From Rhynchospora pubera (Eukaryota; Streptophyta; Magnoliopsida; Poales; Cyperaceae): a DNA stretch of 64,000 bases. Where the stretch lies: NCBI GenBank assembly GCA_028095005.1, contig CM051459.1, positions 197,323,902 to 197,387,901 of the forward strand, in the 5' to 3' direction. How positions within the stretch are numbered: the stretch's first letter is position 1; the number at the start of each line of letters is the position of its first letter. A program made the position numbers and the translations under genes. Shown one piece after another: positions 36,901-49,779 of the stretch. The notes under the pieces are model-generated. The model was not told the origin of the DNA, did no database searches, and saw only the letters and a list, made by a program, of their open reading frames with translations.

Positions 36901-39900
36901 AACCCAAACAACACAAGAATAAGGAATAAGAGCCCTTATTCCTATACTAACAAAACCATGGTATAAGAATAAGGAATAAGGATAAGCACGCAAACCGAAA
37001 TTTCTTATTCTTATTCTCTATTCCCGGCTTATTCCGTTACATCCAAACACACCCATAATTGATGCTTAATGGGGTAAAAAGATCAGCAAAAAGGTTCAGA
37101 TATCACAGCCATTAATACACACTAACAATGAGGTCAGTTGAAACATCTCAAATTTTAAATGGAAACTGCACGAACTTGTTTTCTGCCTATGTTAGAGCAT
37201 TGTGATGGTGAGCTTACATAGGCACAAACAAACAAGTATGTTTTGTACAGCCATGTCTAACAGCTTCTACATAAGTGACCAGAAGAAGAAAAGAAAATCA
37301 CAATGTAAAGATGACTGACCAATTTAACATATTGTATCTAACACCTCCATGCACAATGTACTGTGGAGTAGACCTAGCATTATTCTCCTCAGACCGAACA
37401 GGACCAGTTGTTTCACTTTTCTTGTCCTCCCTTGACCCCTGCTCATCCTTACCATTCTCTTTGCTGGGAGAAACATCAGATTCCGCTGATTTAGAAACAC
37501 TATTGTCAGATTCAACAATCTCTATGCTATTTTCTACTGAACTTGTTGAAGAAAGAGAGTTAACAATTGCTTGAAACTCTTCTGGCACATCCACTGCCAC
37601 CCAGGTTTCTTGATCCAGCACCGCCTTAATTTTAGTCATCTTTAAAAAAAAAAAAGAATGCAATAAGGAATATAAAACAGTACAAAAGTCTACAGTACAA
37701 GCAGCAGTTGGCTAACCTTGGATTCATGCTGGACATCAACAAAGGATTTTGATTGAGATTGCAGGACTCCACGGATGCTATAACCTAACCTCCCTCCAAT
37801 CTGACAACCAAAATTGAAAAACAATGAAAAGAAAAAAAAAAGTGAGAGTGAAAGGCTGAAAGCTATCAGTTACAGAAAACTGATGTTGTAAATACTATGC
37901 AACGATCTTATTTATTAGATTCAAGGGTTACCTTTTCAGTTACAGAAATGAAATCCTGAGTGATGTTGTAAATACTGAGGAATTCTTGAAGCCTGAGCTT
38001 GGGGTGAAGTAAAGCACGAACTCCAAGGAGCTTGGCCCACCGCCCATGAGCAGCTTCACAGGCTGCGGAAACTGCCTCTGTGTTTTCACTCAACACGTCA
38101 GCTCTGTACATATTTAACCATTGTCAGGATATTCAATGAAAATCATAGAGTGGCACTCAGATTGATACCCACTACATTGTTCAGGTAGAGTTCAAGTAAT
38201 CTTTTATCTTCATTGTTTTTCTTCATTCCTTTAGTTAAGCTGTTTCAGCTGTAGCAGTGCTAAAGCAGTTTTAGCATGTTTCAAATGTCTAGACCAAAAC
38301 ACTGTGCTCTTTAGCACATTTTGACAATAAAGCAGACTTTAGAAGACTGATATAACACTTTAAGTTTAGCGGAGAACCATGTTAATCTTGATTGCACAAT
38401 AATCAAGCAACTTTGGCTCATTAGGTTTATACAAACTGCTATATGGAATACATTTTTTCCTCCAGTAATCAAGCTTGAAAATAATTGACTCGACAAGAGA
38501 AGTAGGAAGAGAAATTGTTAACAAATTCAAGAAGTATTACCTGAAGTTCTTAGCTGAAGGACTAGTGTTGTCGTCAACCTTTCCTTGTATTATTAGCTTT
38601 GTAGAGTTCTTTGCAAGAGAGTAAGAGTTTTGCGAAAGGATATTTTTTGAACCATCCTCATTTGTCTCTGGGGTTGTGGGCCCAATATTAATGTTCAACA
38701 TACCACACTCGACCACCCTTTTAACCTCAGCAGCTTGTGTCAAATATACCTATAGTCACTAAAGAAAATTATAAACTGGTGCACAAAAGGTAGATTCTAC
38801 TGTGGTGTGTGTTTTTATTGAGAATACTAACTACAATTTTTTTTTTAAAAAAAACCCTTATAATAGGTTTATTATGTATACCATGAACAGACCTGTACAA
38901 TCTTAAATATAGCAGTTAGAAGTCTAACAAAGCTTTCGGAGGAGAGATTTTTCAATTTGCTCGCCAGGGATTGGCTGCCAGCTGTCAGTCATGAAAACTG
39001 GATGTTAATAGAACTTTCAGAGATATTAATCATAAAGCAAGTCACAGAATAGTTCTAGAGTATCACATTTCTTGTTTTAGGTCCCAAAAATTTCAACATC
39101 CCTATTTGGTCAGTTCATACTTTAATTTGTCATGCCATTGTTCTTAACGCTAAAACTTCACTAAATCTCTTAGCCAGCTCTAATGCAGAAATATATAATA
39201 TATAACCTTTTGGCCAGAAAATGTCACCAACAATTGAATCATTTCATTCATGAAGGAGCTGTTGAGAAATGGAACATGCCATTAGGGAACAAAATGGAAA
39301 TATTGCCTCATTAAAATCCAAGATGGAATTGGCAATTAGTAAAGGACAATTTGTCTAACATATCAATTATTGATTGGATTATAGGCTAATGAATAGCAAA
39401 GAAAGGAAGTACCTTCAGAATCAATTGTTCTCTCTCCACCTTCTAGATCAGATTCAGAACGTGCCACCAAAATGGGAAGCAACTCGGCCACTGTTGTTTT
39501 AATAGCAGCAGTCATTAGTGTAATAAGTGTTTCGCGATATTTTCTTAACATAGCCGGAAGTTTAGCCTGAAAGTTAAGAAATTTCTCTAAAAATTAATCC
39601 AGATATGGAAACATAAAAGGTAATACTTGCTAAGCAATACATTAACATATGCCATACTATATGTATGATGGTCAGGTTTCACAGCACCATGCTATGATAC
39701 TGATTTATAATAGCTCAAAACAGTTGAGTACATTCCATTTCTCTATTTTCCTTTTTCCCCTTTTCAATTGGTATATTACGGAGCTTTTATAGCATCAAAG
39801 TTAGCTGGCATCATCAAATTTGGAAAAGGACAACTGAGCAACACAAGTAGCATTAATATATGCAAATTGGGTACAGGGTTGTTCAGGACAGACTAAGTGC

Positions 39901-40649
39901 ACAGCATTGATATATGAAAACTCGGTAATGGGTTTGTTGTTCAGGACAGGTAAAATGCATGGAACAGCAGTACTAGTCTCAATAGTCCCCGTACTTTAAA
40001 CCGTATGTCCTATTATTGTAAGTACAGATACTCAAAAGCTAAATAGTACAATACTCAACTGTTCTGGATGAACAATATATGAGTGGAAGAAGGCGCGCTT
40101 CCAGGTCAAAATTTTCTGCTCCTAGATTTGCCTGTAAATAATAGGAAAAAAGTTATAGGCTCATAACTATAGGCATGGTGCATTACATTTTTTTATCTTT
40201 TGAAGAGGGAAGAGAAAACTTCAAAACAAGTTAATATTAGAAACATACTTCATTATCTATCCCATTCAGAAGACTGAAGTCCTTCCTTTTGGCGTGCAAT
40301 AAAACCATCTCTTCTACAGCTTTGGCATCAGGAACAGCATTACGTACAAACTCTGCTTCCAGAATGCTACAAGAATGAATATTTTTAAGGTAAAAAGCAA
40401 CCACAGAAAGTTTGGGGATACGCAACCTTGTGAAATTAGGTTTTTTTTTATCAATATATTAATCAGACAAGCTTTTCTTTTGCAATTGTGGCTATTTTAA
40501 ATGTCCATACACATTTGCATACTCAAAACTCTCAAAGAAAATGGCAAATAATACATTCTTTAAACCAAGGATTAATCGCACAATTACTTCAATCACATTA
40601 TAATCTATTTCAATATTTAATCTCGATTAGAAATAAGAGAAAACAACAG
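28042..40649 (-). repeat. Right arm of giant inverted repeat (12.6 kb)
   Basis: Reverse complement of 14712-27320, with the same genes in opposite orientation. It continues without a break on its outer side into VPS54 exon 3 (40665-40744), so this arm is the ancestral position. At its inner side it stops 103 bp short of the LTR end. Confidence 0.97.
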
Positions 40650-42075
40650 GCAAGATAGATTTACCTATCAACTGATGCCAGTGATGTAGCTAATTGATCC
40701 CTAATGTGCCGGAAACAGTGAAGACCTGCTAACTCATCCGTATCCTGCACAAAGTGCACAACATATTTGGATGGAGAGAGAGAGAGAGAAAAGAGAGTGC
40801 ACTCATGGCTTTATTAAAGCCACCATATGTAACATTTTGTATGCATAGTATTCTGAAGCTCCAAAAAGTATACTATGAACCCGATTTTGTACAAAGCTAC
40901 TCAGGGGAACTAATTTTAAATTCTGGTACCAGCATTAATCACTACCACTTTCCTTACTGAGTTGCTAAAAAAATGTGGAACAAGAACTTACCAGCAAATG
41001 CTGCAGATCATCAATGACATCAAGAGCTGCAACACAATCCGCTTGGGCTACAAGCTGCAAATGCAACACAATTATTAGATAATGATGATGACAGATTTGT
41101 GTCTCATCAAATTTCCAATGATGTACATCGCTTACCCAATGGGGAAGCCAGAAACGTTATTATGTATGATTTCAAGTAGACAAATTAATCAAACAAAAAC
41201 TTATCCATATTATTTCCTTCTGCTATAGTTACTGAATATTGAGTATTATATAAAGTAAATATAAATAAGGTTACCAATTTAAGGTCAGAGAGCTCCTTGC
41301 TGACGCAGAGAATAACAGTAAGCTTTTGCTGAAGTGCAACCAAATTGCCTCTTGTATCATTCAATTCCTGAACCTGACGAGCAGACCCCACCAGATCTCC
41401 TGTCAGAGCTCGGATCGTCTCCTTGAGAGCCCTGATACTTCCACACGCCTCCACAATTTCCCCATCCAAGCCTTGCAACCTCCCTTGCGCCTCATAGAAG
41501 CTCTCGGATCTCAATGCAATCTCTCTAACCAATCCCACTTCGACTACGTCAAGGTACTGCGTCAGCCTCTCTTGAAGCGAAAGGTTCTCGTCGGGATCAG
41601 GCGAGAAAGGACACGCGGCGTGGAAAGTAGCTCCGTCTTCCAATTGGAAATCCTCTTTGAAAAAAAGCGAAGGGACTTCACGAAGACAAGCTAGCAAGGC
41701 TTCGCCAGGTCGAAGAGAGGGGTCGGAGTGGGACGATTGTGAGCTACTGGAGTGGTTGATGATGTGCTCGAAGCGGGAGAAGGTGTCGGAGACGGAGGCG
41801 AGGTACGAGGAGAAATCGGAGAGGGAGACATTGGGGAGGGGGGTAGAAGGAGAGGAGGATGGGTCGGGGAGGGAAGGGGAGGAGGAGGAAGAGGGGTTGA
41901 AGAAGAAGAGGGAGGGCCAGGTGGAGGAGGCGGAGTAGGAGTGGGGGTTGTTGAGGATGGAGGAGATGGAGGAGCTAGTGGTGAGAGAGGAAGAGGAGAA
42001 GGATGGAGAAGGGGAGTCGACGGAGGACGCGGTGGAGATGGTGCGAACGAGAGGCTTCAGCGGCGGCGCTTCCAT
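34974..42075 (-). CDS. VPS54: VPS54, GARP tethering complex subunit (full-length copy)
   Basis: VPS54 works with VPS51, VPS52 and VPS53 in the GARP complex, which tethers endosome-derived vesicles to the trans-Golgi network. I read 18 exons (minus): 42075-41275, 41054-40992, 40744-40665, 40366-40249, 40131-40060, 39566-39413, 38981-38893, 38749-38541, 38103-37932, 37800-37717, 37639-37320, 36708-36555, 36333-36252, 36168-36089, 35830-35672, 35556-35489, 35383-35303 and 35112-34974. They total 2925 nt (974 aa) with consistent phases. The N-terminal 130 residues are serine/proline-rich and followed by predicted coiled coil (QLEDGATFHAACPF to about residue 290). Residues near 700-830 form the conserved Vps54-like domain, with TPQYIVHGGVRYNMLNC, QLVLGAGAMQVSGLKSITSK and HLALASQIISF. 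From intron 3 onward the gene lies in the right arm, so its last 15 exons have a near-identical inverted partner 13 kb away. Confidence 0.95.
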
Positions 42076-43453
42076 TGGAGTTGTTAGTGTTGAAACGCCA
42101 TCATGATGAGAGATCGATCTGGGAAAGAGGAAAGAGAAGCTTTGTTTGAGTGAAGGTTTGTTTAGTCCAGATCAGATCTGACAAGAGAGAGAGAAGAGAG
42201 TTGAGAGGAGGAAGCTGGAAAGGAGGGAGAAAGAAAGAGTGTCTTTTTTTTTTTTTTTGGTTTATTACGTTATTATTATGCTCTTTACTTAATTGGTAGT
42301 GTTTTATTTAATTATTATTTTAAGATGCATATTATTTAGGACCATGGTCCGTTTTGATGATGCGGTTGCGGATGGGGTTGGTAAGTTTTTTTTTTATTTT
42401 CTCTTCCTTCTCCACATATTAATTTGACAAATTAATTAAATTATTATAATAATAATAATAAATAATATTTACTACTTTTAAAACCCAGATCCGATATAGA
42501 GACTAAACAAAGAAGATTTGAACTATTTAAGTATAACAATAAATTTATGTAACCTCTCCATCAATAACTGACTACTATAATTGCAAGTAGCATGATGAAC
42601 GGTGAATCAAGTTTCTAAAAAATTGAATATTGTTTAATGCATCAATCACTGTATATTTCAGACTACTAAAATTTCAACAGAAAAAAAGTGGAGTATATAT
42701 ATCAAATTTCATCAGTTTTAAAATTACACATCTCTTGATTATTTTGACGGGTAATATGCAATTTTGCCACTACATCCATTGAATAATTATATTTAGATTT
42801 AATTACCCAGCTACACCTTATATATCCTTAAGATTTTGTTCTAATCAGATCCTTATATACATCAACTGAAATGTGAGGTCTGCTTGGATTGAATCAACCT
42901 GTTAGGGATAATCTTGCCAAACAAATGTTTTTAATGGACTAAATTCAGAGATAAAAGGATCAAAAGTTCAAAACCCAACCCAGCAATTGGTCAAAGTTCA
43001 TAACTCAGTCTCAACCTCTCAACCTAGATGAAGTCAGATTTGAGCAAAATACAATGGCGCATGCCAATACCAGTCTTAAGTGCCAAACATGCAACTAGGA
43101 TAAAAATACAACTCCAGTCAAATAATCTCAATTAACTATAGCACCATGAAATAATAAAAGAAAACGTGAATCCGAAAAAACCATAAAATAAGATTAACTC
43201 CAAACTTAAAAATAAATACAATTATCTTCTGTTAAACAAATTACATTAGCTCTCGACTCAAACATCCTTGAGAATGTTGGTTTGTTAATCTCTTGTATTC
43301 CAAAAAGCACTAACTGTTACAATCTCGTCATCTATCTACAGTTATGTTCATTTGACTAATCTAACATTATGCTCCTCAAAATGTCATCTTTACAACTCAA
43401 AATGTCACAGAAGCGCAGGTAACTTTTAGTCGAGGTACAAGATAAAGAGTCAA
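42076..43453. other. VPS54 promoter and ABCG3 3' flank
   Basis: The first 170 bp upstream of the VPS54 ATG are GA-rich (on the plus strand) with a T16-17 run near 42244, consistent with a 5' leader. The rest is AT-rich, and the last few hundred bases before 43454 probably hold the ABCG3 3'UTR. No other gene or element was recognised. Confidence 0.6.
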
Positions 43454-46400
43454 CTAAGCTGTTGAGCTTTTGTTGAACCAACACAAATCACATTTTAGGA
43501 TGCATCGTTTTACATTGAAGCAAAGCAGCAAAAGCAAGATAATTCGATAACCAATTGCCATTACCAATAAAATCAAAAGATGAAACCACTTGTAGTTTTC
43601 AGAAGCAGAGATATCATAAGAGCCGCGTACCGCCATTACACCTGGTATGGACCTTATTTCACCGACTGCAAAAGATGTACCCACATACTCATTCTCTAGA
43701 AGGCCCTGTCAATTTCATAAAAAAAATAAATCCAAAGATTGCATATTCATCAATACTAAGCATGTAAACTACCTACAGAGCTAACATTCTTGGAAAATAT
43801 AAAGATATATCGTCACTGAGGAGGGTTCTAGTGCCCACATTTTGCATGCCCCCAAACTCACTTTATTTTTTATTTTTTTAAAAATTAAAGTCCAAACGTC
43901 GAATCCAAACCGTTGATCTTGTTCAATTTAACAAGCGATGTGTTTTTATATATATTTATAAATTTTCGAGTTCATTTGATGCTTAATCAAGAAGCAAAAA
44001 TATGAACGTATTAAAATTAATCTATCATACAACAAGATTCGTTCATTATTCAATCACTTGATCAAGTATCAAATAAACTCGAAAATTTATAAAATTTATA
44101 TGAAAACGCATCGCTTGTTAAATTGAACAAAATCAACGGTTTGGATTCAACATTTGAACTTTTAATTTTTTTAAAAATAACAATAAAGTGAGTTTGGAGG
44201 CATATAAAAGGTGGGCACTTGAACCTTCCTCATCTTCAATTAATGGACTACCATGTTTCAGTATTTGAAATAAAAAAAAAAATCAACATTTCTCATGATT
44301 GCAGCCAACACCCAGCATCTTTTTGTTTATTTTCAAAGAACACCCTGTCATATTGCTGCAATGAAACCACTATTTTCTTCCTATCGACTAGAGTAAACCA
44401 AGTTGAAGTTTTCTCAACCAATTCGCAGATCTTTACTGCTAGGTTCCAAGGTTTAATGAATGGGTTGTGATGTAGTTTTTCCAAGGTTTAATGAATGGGT
44501 TTTAGTCACTAGCTTGACTAAAATTATGCTCATGGTGCTAATTGAAAACTCATTAAAAGATATTTTATTGTTGGCTTTGCAATTGGAAGAAAGGCTGGGG
44601 ATATCTACAAACAATTCTAAAGAGCTCAACTGATCTGTAGGATTCAAAAAACCTAAATAAGTAAGAGCAGAACCAAATGGGATTGCTAGTGTGATTCGAC
44701 AAACCTTAAATAAGAAAGAGCAGAACCAAAAGACATACTACTGTGAGATATGAATGACAACAGAGGTTTCTACAAATACACCTACCTGAATACAGTAAGT
44801 GTGGAATGCAAGATAAGATAATGGATACTTCCAAAGTTGTGGCAAAGCATCATGTATTCTGAAATATCCTGCCACCAGCATCATAATTACCTACAAAGAA
44901 CAAAACGATGACACTAACCTACAAAAATACCTACATAATATTGAAACAGGAATTGAATCTTCAACACTTACATTTAAGAAGATTAGTGTCATTGTGCACT
45001 TGAATGTGTCAAGCCATACGTAAGCCACGACCATCATGAGCGACTCATTTGCCAAAAGGCACATGAATATGTTAAGAACAAAGTACATTAACAGGCTAAA
45101 TTCATCTTTCAGCCCGACTAGGAAGTAAAATATCAATGTAGAAGAAATGGAGATCAGGAATAGGAAAGGGATGCTAGAAAAGAGGTTTGCTAGTAGGTAT
45201 ACAAGTGCACCCGTATGTTGGTTTGCTTCTTCATGCATGTGTAACTGCTAGTAAGAACATCGAATGAACAAAAACAGCACGTAAGAAAAAGAGAACAGAA
45301 ATAGAAAAGGGATCATAGATGACTAGATGACAATAAAAGAAGTGCAATTCAAGCAAGAATTATTGGAGAGAATATCAATGATTCTTAGATTTCTGTATAA
45401 GTTTAGGTCTCGTTAATCTTTGAACTTGGGCCTTGTTAAATTCAGCCAGGCTACAGATGTTGTGTATGCTGTTATGTACTTTTAAAGTAAACTGTCTATG
45501 TTATGTTTGCCTGATTAATAAAAGCAAGTAAGAAAGATAAAGCACCTTGAGTTCATCTATATGAGCAGGTAATCCAGAAACACTTAATAGCATCATAAAT
45601 GACACAAAGGAGAATATAGCTGATACTCTGACCTGGATAGAGAAATATATGTAATTATTTGAATCAGCTTCTTACTTTATTCAAGTCATATGCGACAAAG
45701 TGTACGAGCACTTACGGTTACAGATGAAAGAGAATGGCCGAGGTTGGTAAAAATGGTACCAATGGACAGAGTGAGGACTAAATATAACATCAGCCTCATC
45801 CAAAAGTAATTCCATTTTCGAGACATAACAAGAATTGACCGCCATGTCAGCACAGCAATTCTGGTGGAAAAACCAGCTCGGCCTTTACTCTTGAGCCGAG
45901 GTCCCTCCTGCCATATGCAATATGGCAAGTTAGATTAAGTTTTTGTAATTAAATCAGATATTTCCATGTGTGCAAGAAACATTTTCAAATTACACTAGTC
46001 ACCTAGCAATTTCCTTGGCTATACGCAAATAACACCAAAACAATATTAAATGCATGATTAAGTTTTTCATGAAAAACTTACTCAAGTATATCACTTATAT
46101 AAGAAACTAATACTCATTGCTTGACATGTTTGTTTATTTAGATTTAGTTCTACAGGCTTACAGAGTAACCAAGGGTTCCTGGAGGTAGAGGGGAAATCAC
46201 AATTTAGTCAAATAAAGACTTTCTGACACACCAAAAATTGTAACAAAAAAGATAATATAAGGACCTTTTCAATTAGTCTCCCAATCATGGATTCAACAGC
46301 AGCCGAATCGGCTGATGACTTATATGTGGCTTCAAGGGTTCTAATCGCCACTGCTGTATCCATATTTACTGATGAGAAGTCTCCGTGATCATCCTGTTAA

Positions 46401-49400
46401 ATGATACTGGTCAAACCTTAAGACAATACGTGAGGAAAAAATATGCAAAGAAAGAAAAAAAAAATTCGAGCAGGCAGAAAAAAATTGGACTCTTATGAAG
46501 CATCCAAGCTATATATTTCTTAAGTAATGAACCTTTAGTTGAATTATAACTACACCTGCATTGTCCAAAGTTTGTTTTCAAATTTAAAAATATATTCAAA
46601 ACCAACAGGTTAAGACTTCAATAACACAGTACCAAACCAGTACATTTGTTAACCCATCAAGACTGAATATTTTGGTGCTGAGTTCCAGGACAATTAAATA
46701 TTTCACAACAAGCTTTACAATGTTTCTTATACCTGCAAGGTCTTGCACATTGCTATAATTCTATCAAAATCGGTATTGATTGCACGTAGAAAGTGGTCAG
46801 AAGGGCTCTGCATGATTGGGCAGGGAAAGCCTGAATTTGAAAAATGCTACAAAACAAAACAAAAGATGGTTTAACTATCATCATGGATAGTGCACATTTG
46901 TAAAGTAAAGATGTTTGATATCAATTTACATACCTGTAAACAAGCCAAGGTCTCTCCAAAGAATAGTGTGTTGCCATTTGAGAGCAAGCATATTCTATCA
47001 AAAAGACCAAACACCTCTGTGCTACTCTGATACATTGTGAAAACAATCGTGCATCCTGTACTTGCAATTTTCTTCAATGTGACCATTAAAAGTAGGGCTG
47101 AGACACTGAAATTAAAGACGTTTGTCACCTCAATATTCAACTATTTATTTATTTATTTATTTATTTATTTATTTCCTTATCAATGTACTAATAGTGGAAC
47201 TTGGATAATGCACAATTGGCATCATGCCAGATCCCCTTATCTTGCAATTTTTTTTTTGTTTTTTTTTTAGTCATTGCGATCTGGGTTAAAGATTGATCCT
47301 TTACTAACAACTTTCCTTCTGTTTGACAAAAATGGAAGAAGCCAAACCTATCTAGAAGGTAGAGTGGCTCATCAATGAACAATGCATGAGGCCGCATCAC
47401 CAATTCCCTTGCAATGCTGACTCGCCTCCTCTCGCCATATGGCAGGCCAGTCATGTAGCAGTGCCCACCTATCAATTTGTCAGCATAGTCACCCAAAGAC
47501 ATGGCTTGGATTGCTTCTTCCACTGCAGACTTCTTCTCTGCAAAGAAACCTGGGAGCTGGAGCAATGCAGCATAATACAGCATTTCTCGAACTGTCAGGC
47601 AGTCCACAAGCACATCCTCACGGTCAACATAACCCTGCATTGGTAATTGATTAAAAGAGTTTTTTGCAACTTACATATTCTAATCCAGAGTCGGTACTGT
47701 GGTTCCCAACATTATGTACTCGTGTTGAAAGCACAATCCACAGTTTCAAAGAATAAAAACCAAATACTTTTGTGTTACACCCAATCAGTTGGTTAATGTG
47801 TCGGAAAAAAAAAAAACAAATGTGCATGTCAATATTGACAATTGTGTGCAGAATACAAGGAGCTCATTTGATTCTGAAACACACAAGTGAACTAAATAAA
47901 ATAAATTATTTCTACTAAAATATAAAGAACCCTATTAATACAATTATTAATTTTTTTTAAAATATTGGTCAGAAAAACACTCTTGCGCTTATGACTAGTA
48001 CTAGACATTTTTTATTTGCAGATTAAAGTCTGATCTTAACTTATTGTTAAGGAATACTGATCAAGTAAATATGGACAAAAGCTTGCCCGGAATATATGGG
48101 GCTCTTTTGTCTCTGAAGCACACAAATTAACTAAGCAAATTATGTCTTCATACTTAAATAAAAGAAATGTAAAAACAAATTATTAGATTCATTGAAAAAA
48201 AAAAGACAGAAAACATGCTTGTGCTTGCAATTTACTTTGATTTGCAGAAAATATCTGATCTTAACTTAAAAGTGATGGAAAGAGGATTTTATAAAGCACA
48301 TTATAATTTAAGCAAAAAAAAAACAAAATGCCAGCCTCTTACTTCAGCCCCAATAAGCACATTATTTTCCTTCAGACCCAATTGAGCAAAAAAATAAAAT
48401 GCCGGCCTCTTACATATTATTTTACATAAGCTGTTCTCAAGTGAATTGCATGGAAACATATGATGCAATACAGTAGACAATTTTCAATAATTAATATAAT
48501 TAACAGACACAGGCATTGAAAATGAAGTATATAAACCTAATTTTGCCACTCATAATAAGGTGTGAATATTAACACAACGAAAATAAAAAAGAATGAAATC
48601 CAGCTGTTGCCTTGAGAGATCCAACACCCTAGCCCATTAAGGGTTAAAGTTGATACTTTGAGATTACCCAGGCCAACGGAGACATTATGTTAATTGATGC
48701 TTTGAGAATTACCAGACCAAGGGAGACATTATATTAGTTGATGCTTTGAGAATTACCCAGATCGCTCCCCCTCTTTACCCCTTATCACCTATCTTTGGTT
48801 AAAGGTCTCGAAAACTGATTATTATTGCTTGCAAATATCATTGGATGCCAGTTCAAGCATGAGAAATATTGGGTGCTTATGCATAATAACACCATTAATG
48901 TAGCTTGAAATGAAATCTTTTATGTATACAATCTGAGTATATGAGTAAGAGTACAAAACGTGAAAACGTACATAAGAACCATAAGGCATTTGAGACTTTG
49001 TGCCATTTATGAAGACCTCTCCATATAATCTCGCAGAGTGAGGCAATCTCCCTGCCAAATATAGGAGACGGGAATTAAGAAAAACATGAAAATTAAACAT
49101 AAGAGCATACTTATAGTGGACAAAGGATTACTCCAGACATTGGATGTACTATTCTATGTAGTCAAAGTCAATATTACAGAAAAGTGAATCCATATGGTCC
49201 ATACAGAACCTTTTACCAGTTATAAATGCTATAGCAATCATTAAGGCACCACTGTAACTGGGACAGATATCTTATTTATTATTTACCTGCAAGAGCCCTG
49301 AGAAGCATAGACTTTCCAGATCGAGCCGGTCCCATAATAACAGTAAGTGTCCCAGGCAAAGCATACCCAGTGGAGTTCTTTACTACTCTTTCAGAATACC

Positions 49401-49779
49401 TCCTCTTCTCCCTAATAGTCACAGACAAATCCCTCCACACAATAGAGGCCCCCGCAATCCTTCTAGAAGCTTCAGAAAGCCCTGGTGTGGGAGAGGCACC
49501 AGAGGCTGACACACTATTGACCTTAGACAAAGAAGGGGAGATGGTGGTGGTCCCCACATGAATTGACTCGGCTGCCAGCTCGTCAGCATTCACATCTATT
49601 TCTGTGTCATCACCCCACTCAGGAGAATCCTCAAAGGAGATAGGTCGACGAAGCATCGCGGGACCCGGCTTGCGGAGGTAGTAGAAGTTACTACCGCGAG
49701 GTGGCCGGGCAGCTGTCGGGCTGCTAGCGGAGGAGGAAGAGGAGCGGTAGTGGTCCGACTGGGATGGCGTGTCTTCCAT
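43454..49779 (-). CDS. ABCG3: ABCG3-type half-size ABC transporter
   Basis: This is a half-size ABCG (WBC) transporter, plasma or internal membrane, substrate unknown. Eleven exons (minus): 49779-49287, 49051-48972, 47634-47348, 47105-46934, 46846-46733, 46393-46265, 45907-45716, 45632-45546, 45244-44972, 44890-44786 and 43705-43454. They total 2184 nt (727 aa), about the length of Arabidopsis ABCG3, with phases consistent. The Ser-rich N-terminus (DTPSQSDHYRSSSSSASSPT) matches ABCG3. The nucleotide-binding domain has Walker A GPARSGKSM, signature region YGERRRVSIAREL and Walker B LFIDEPLYLLD. Membrane segments start near TWRSILVMSRKWNYFWMRL, and the C-terminal extracellular loop and last helix are present. 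Several catalytic motifs are non-standard: the Q-loop Gln is replaced (GYVDRED), the H-loop His is Tyr (TMYQSSTEVF), and the signature SGG is PYG. A 5'UTR intron is likely (donor after 50125, acceptor at 49803). A MITE sits in intron 10. Confidence 0.93.
43818..44231. mobile_element. MULE-like MITE, 414 bp, in ABCG3 intron 10
   Basis: Long inverted repeats of about 190 bp start GAGGAGGGTTCTAGTGCCCA at the left and end with the complement of GAGGAAGGTTCAAGTGCCCA at the right. Flanking 9-mers ATCGTCACT and ATCTTCAAT match at 7 of 9 positions, suggesting a decayed Mutator-type target duplication. It is non-coding. Confidence 0.65.

Noticed and set aside
14712..40649. Palindrome as a simple missed-adapter read artefact
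   Set aside because: Such artefacts give arms with no unique loop and no substitutions; here there is a 721-bp loop, arm-specific substitutions and unrelated flanks. A misassembly of another kind is still possible.
41752..42087. Gly/Arg/Glu-rich plus-strand frame opposite VPS54 exon 1
   Set aside because: Composition mirrors the Ser/Pro-rich coding strand of VPS54 exon 1, so it is a shadow.
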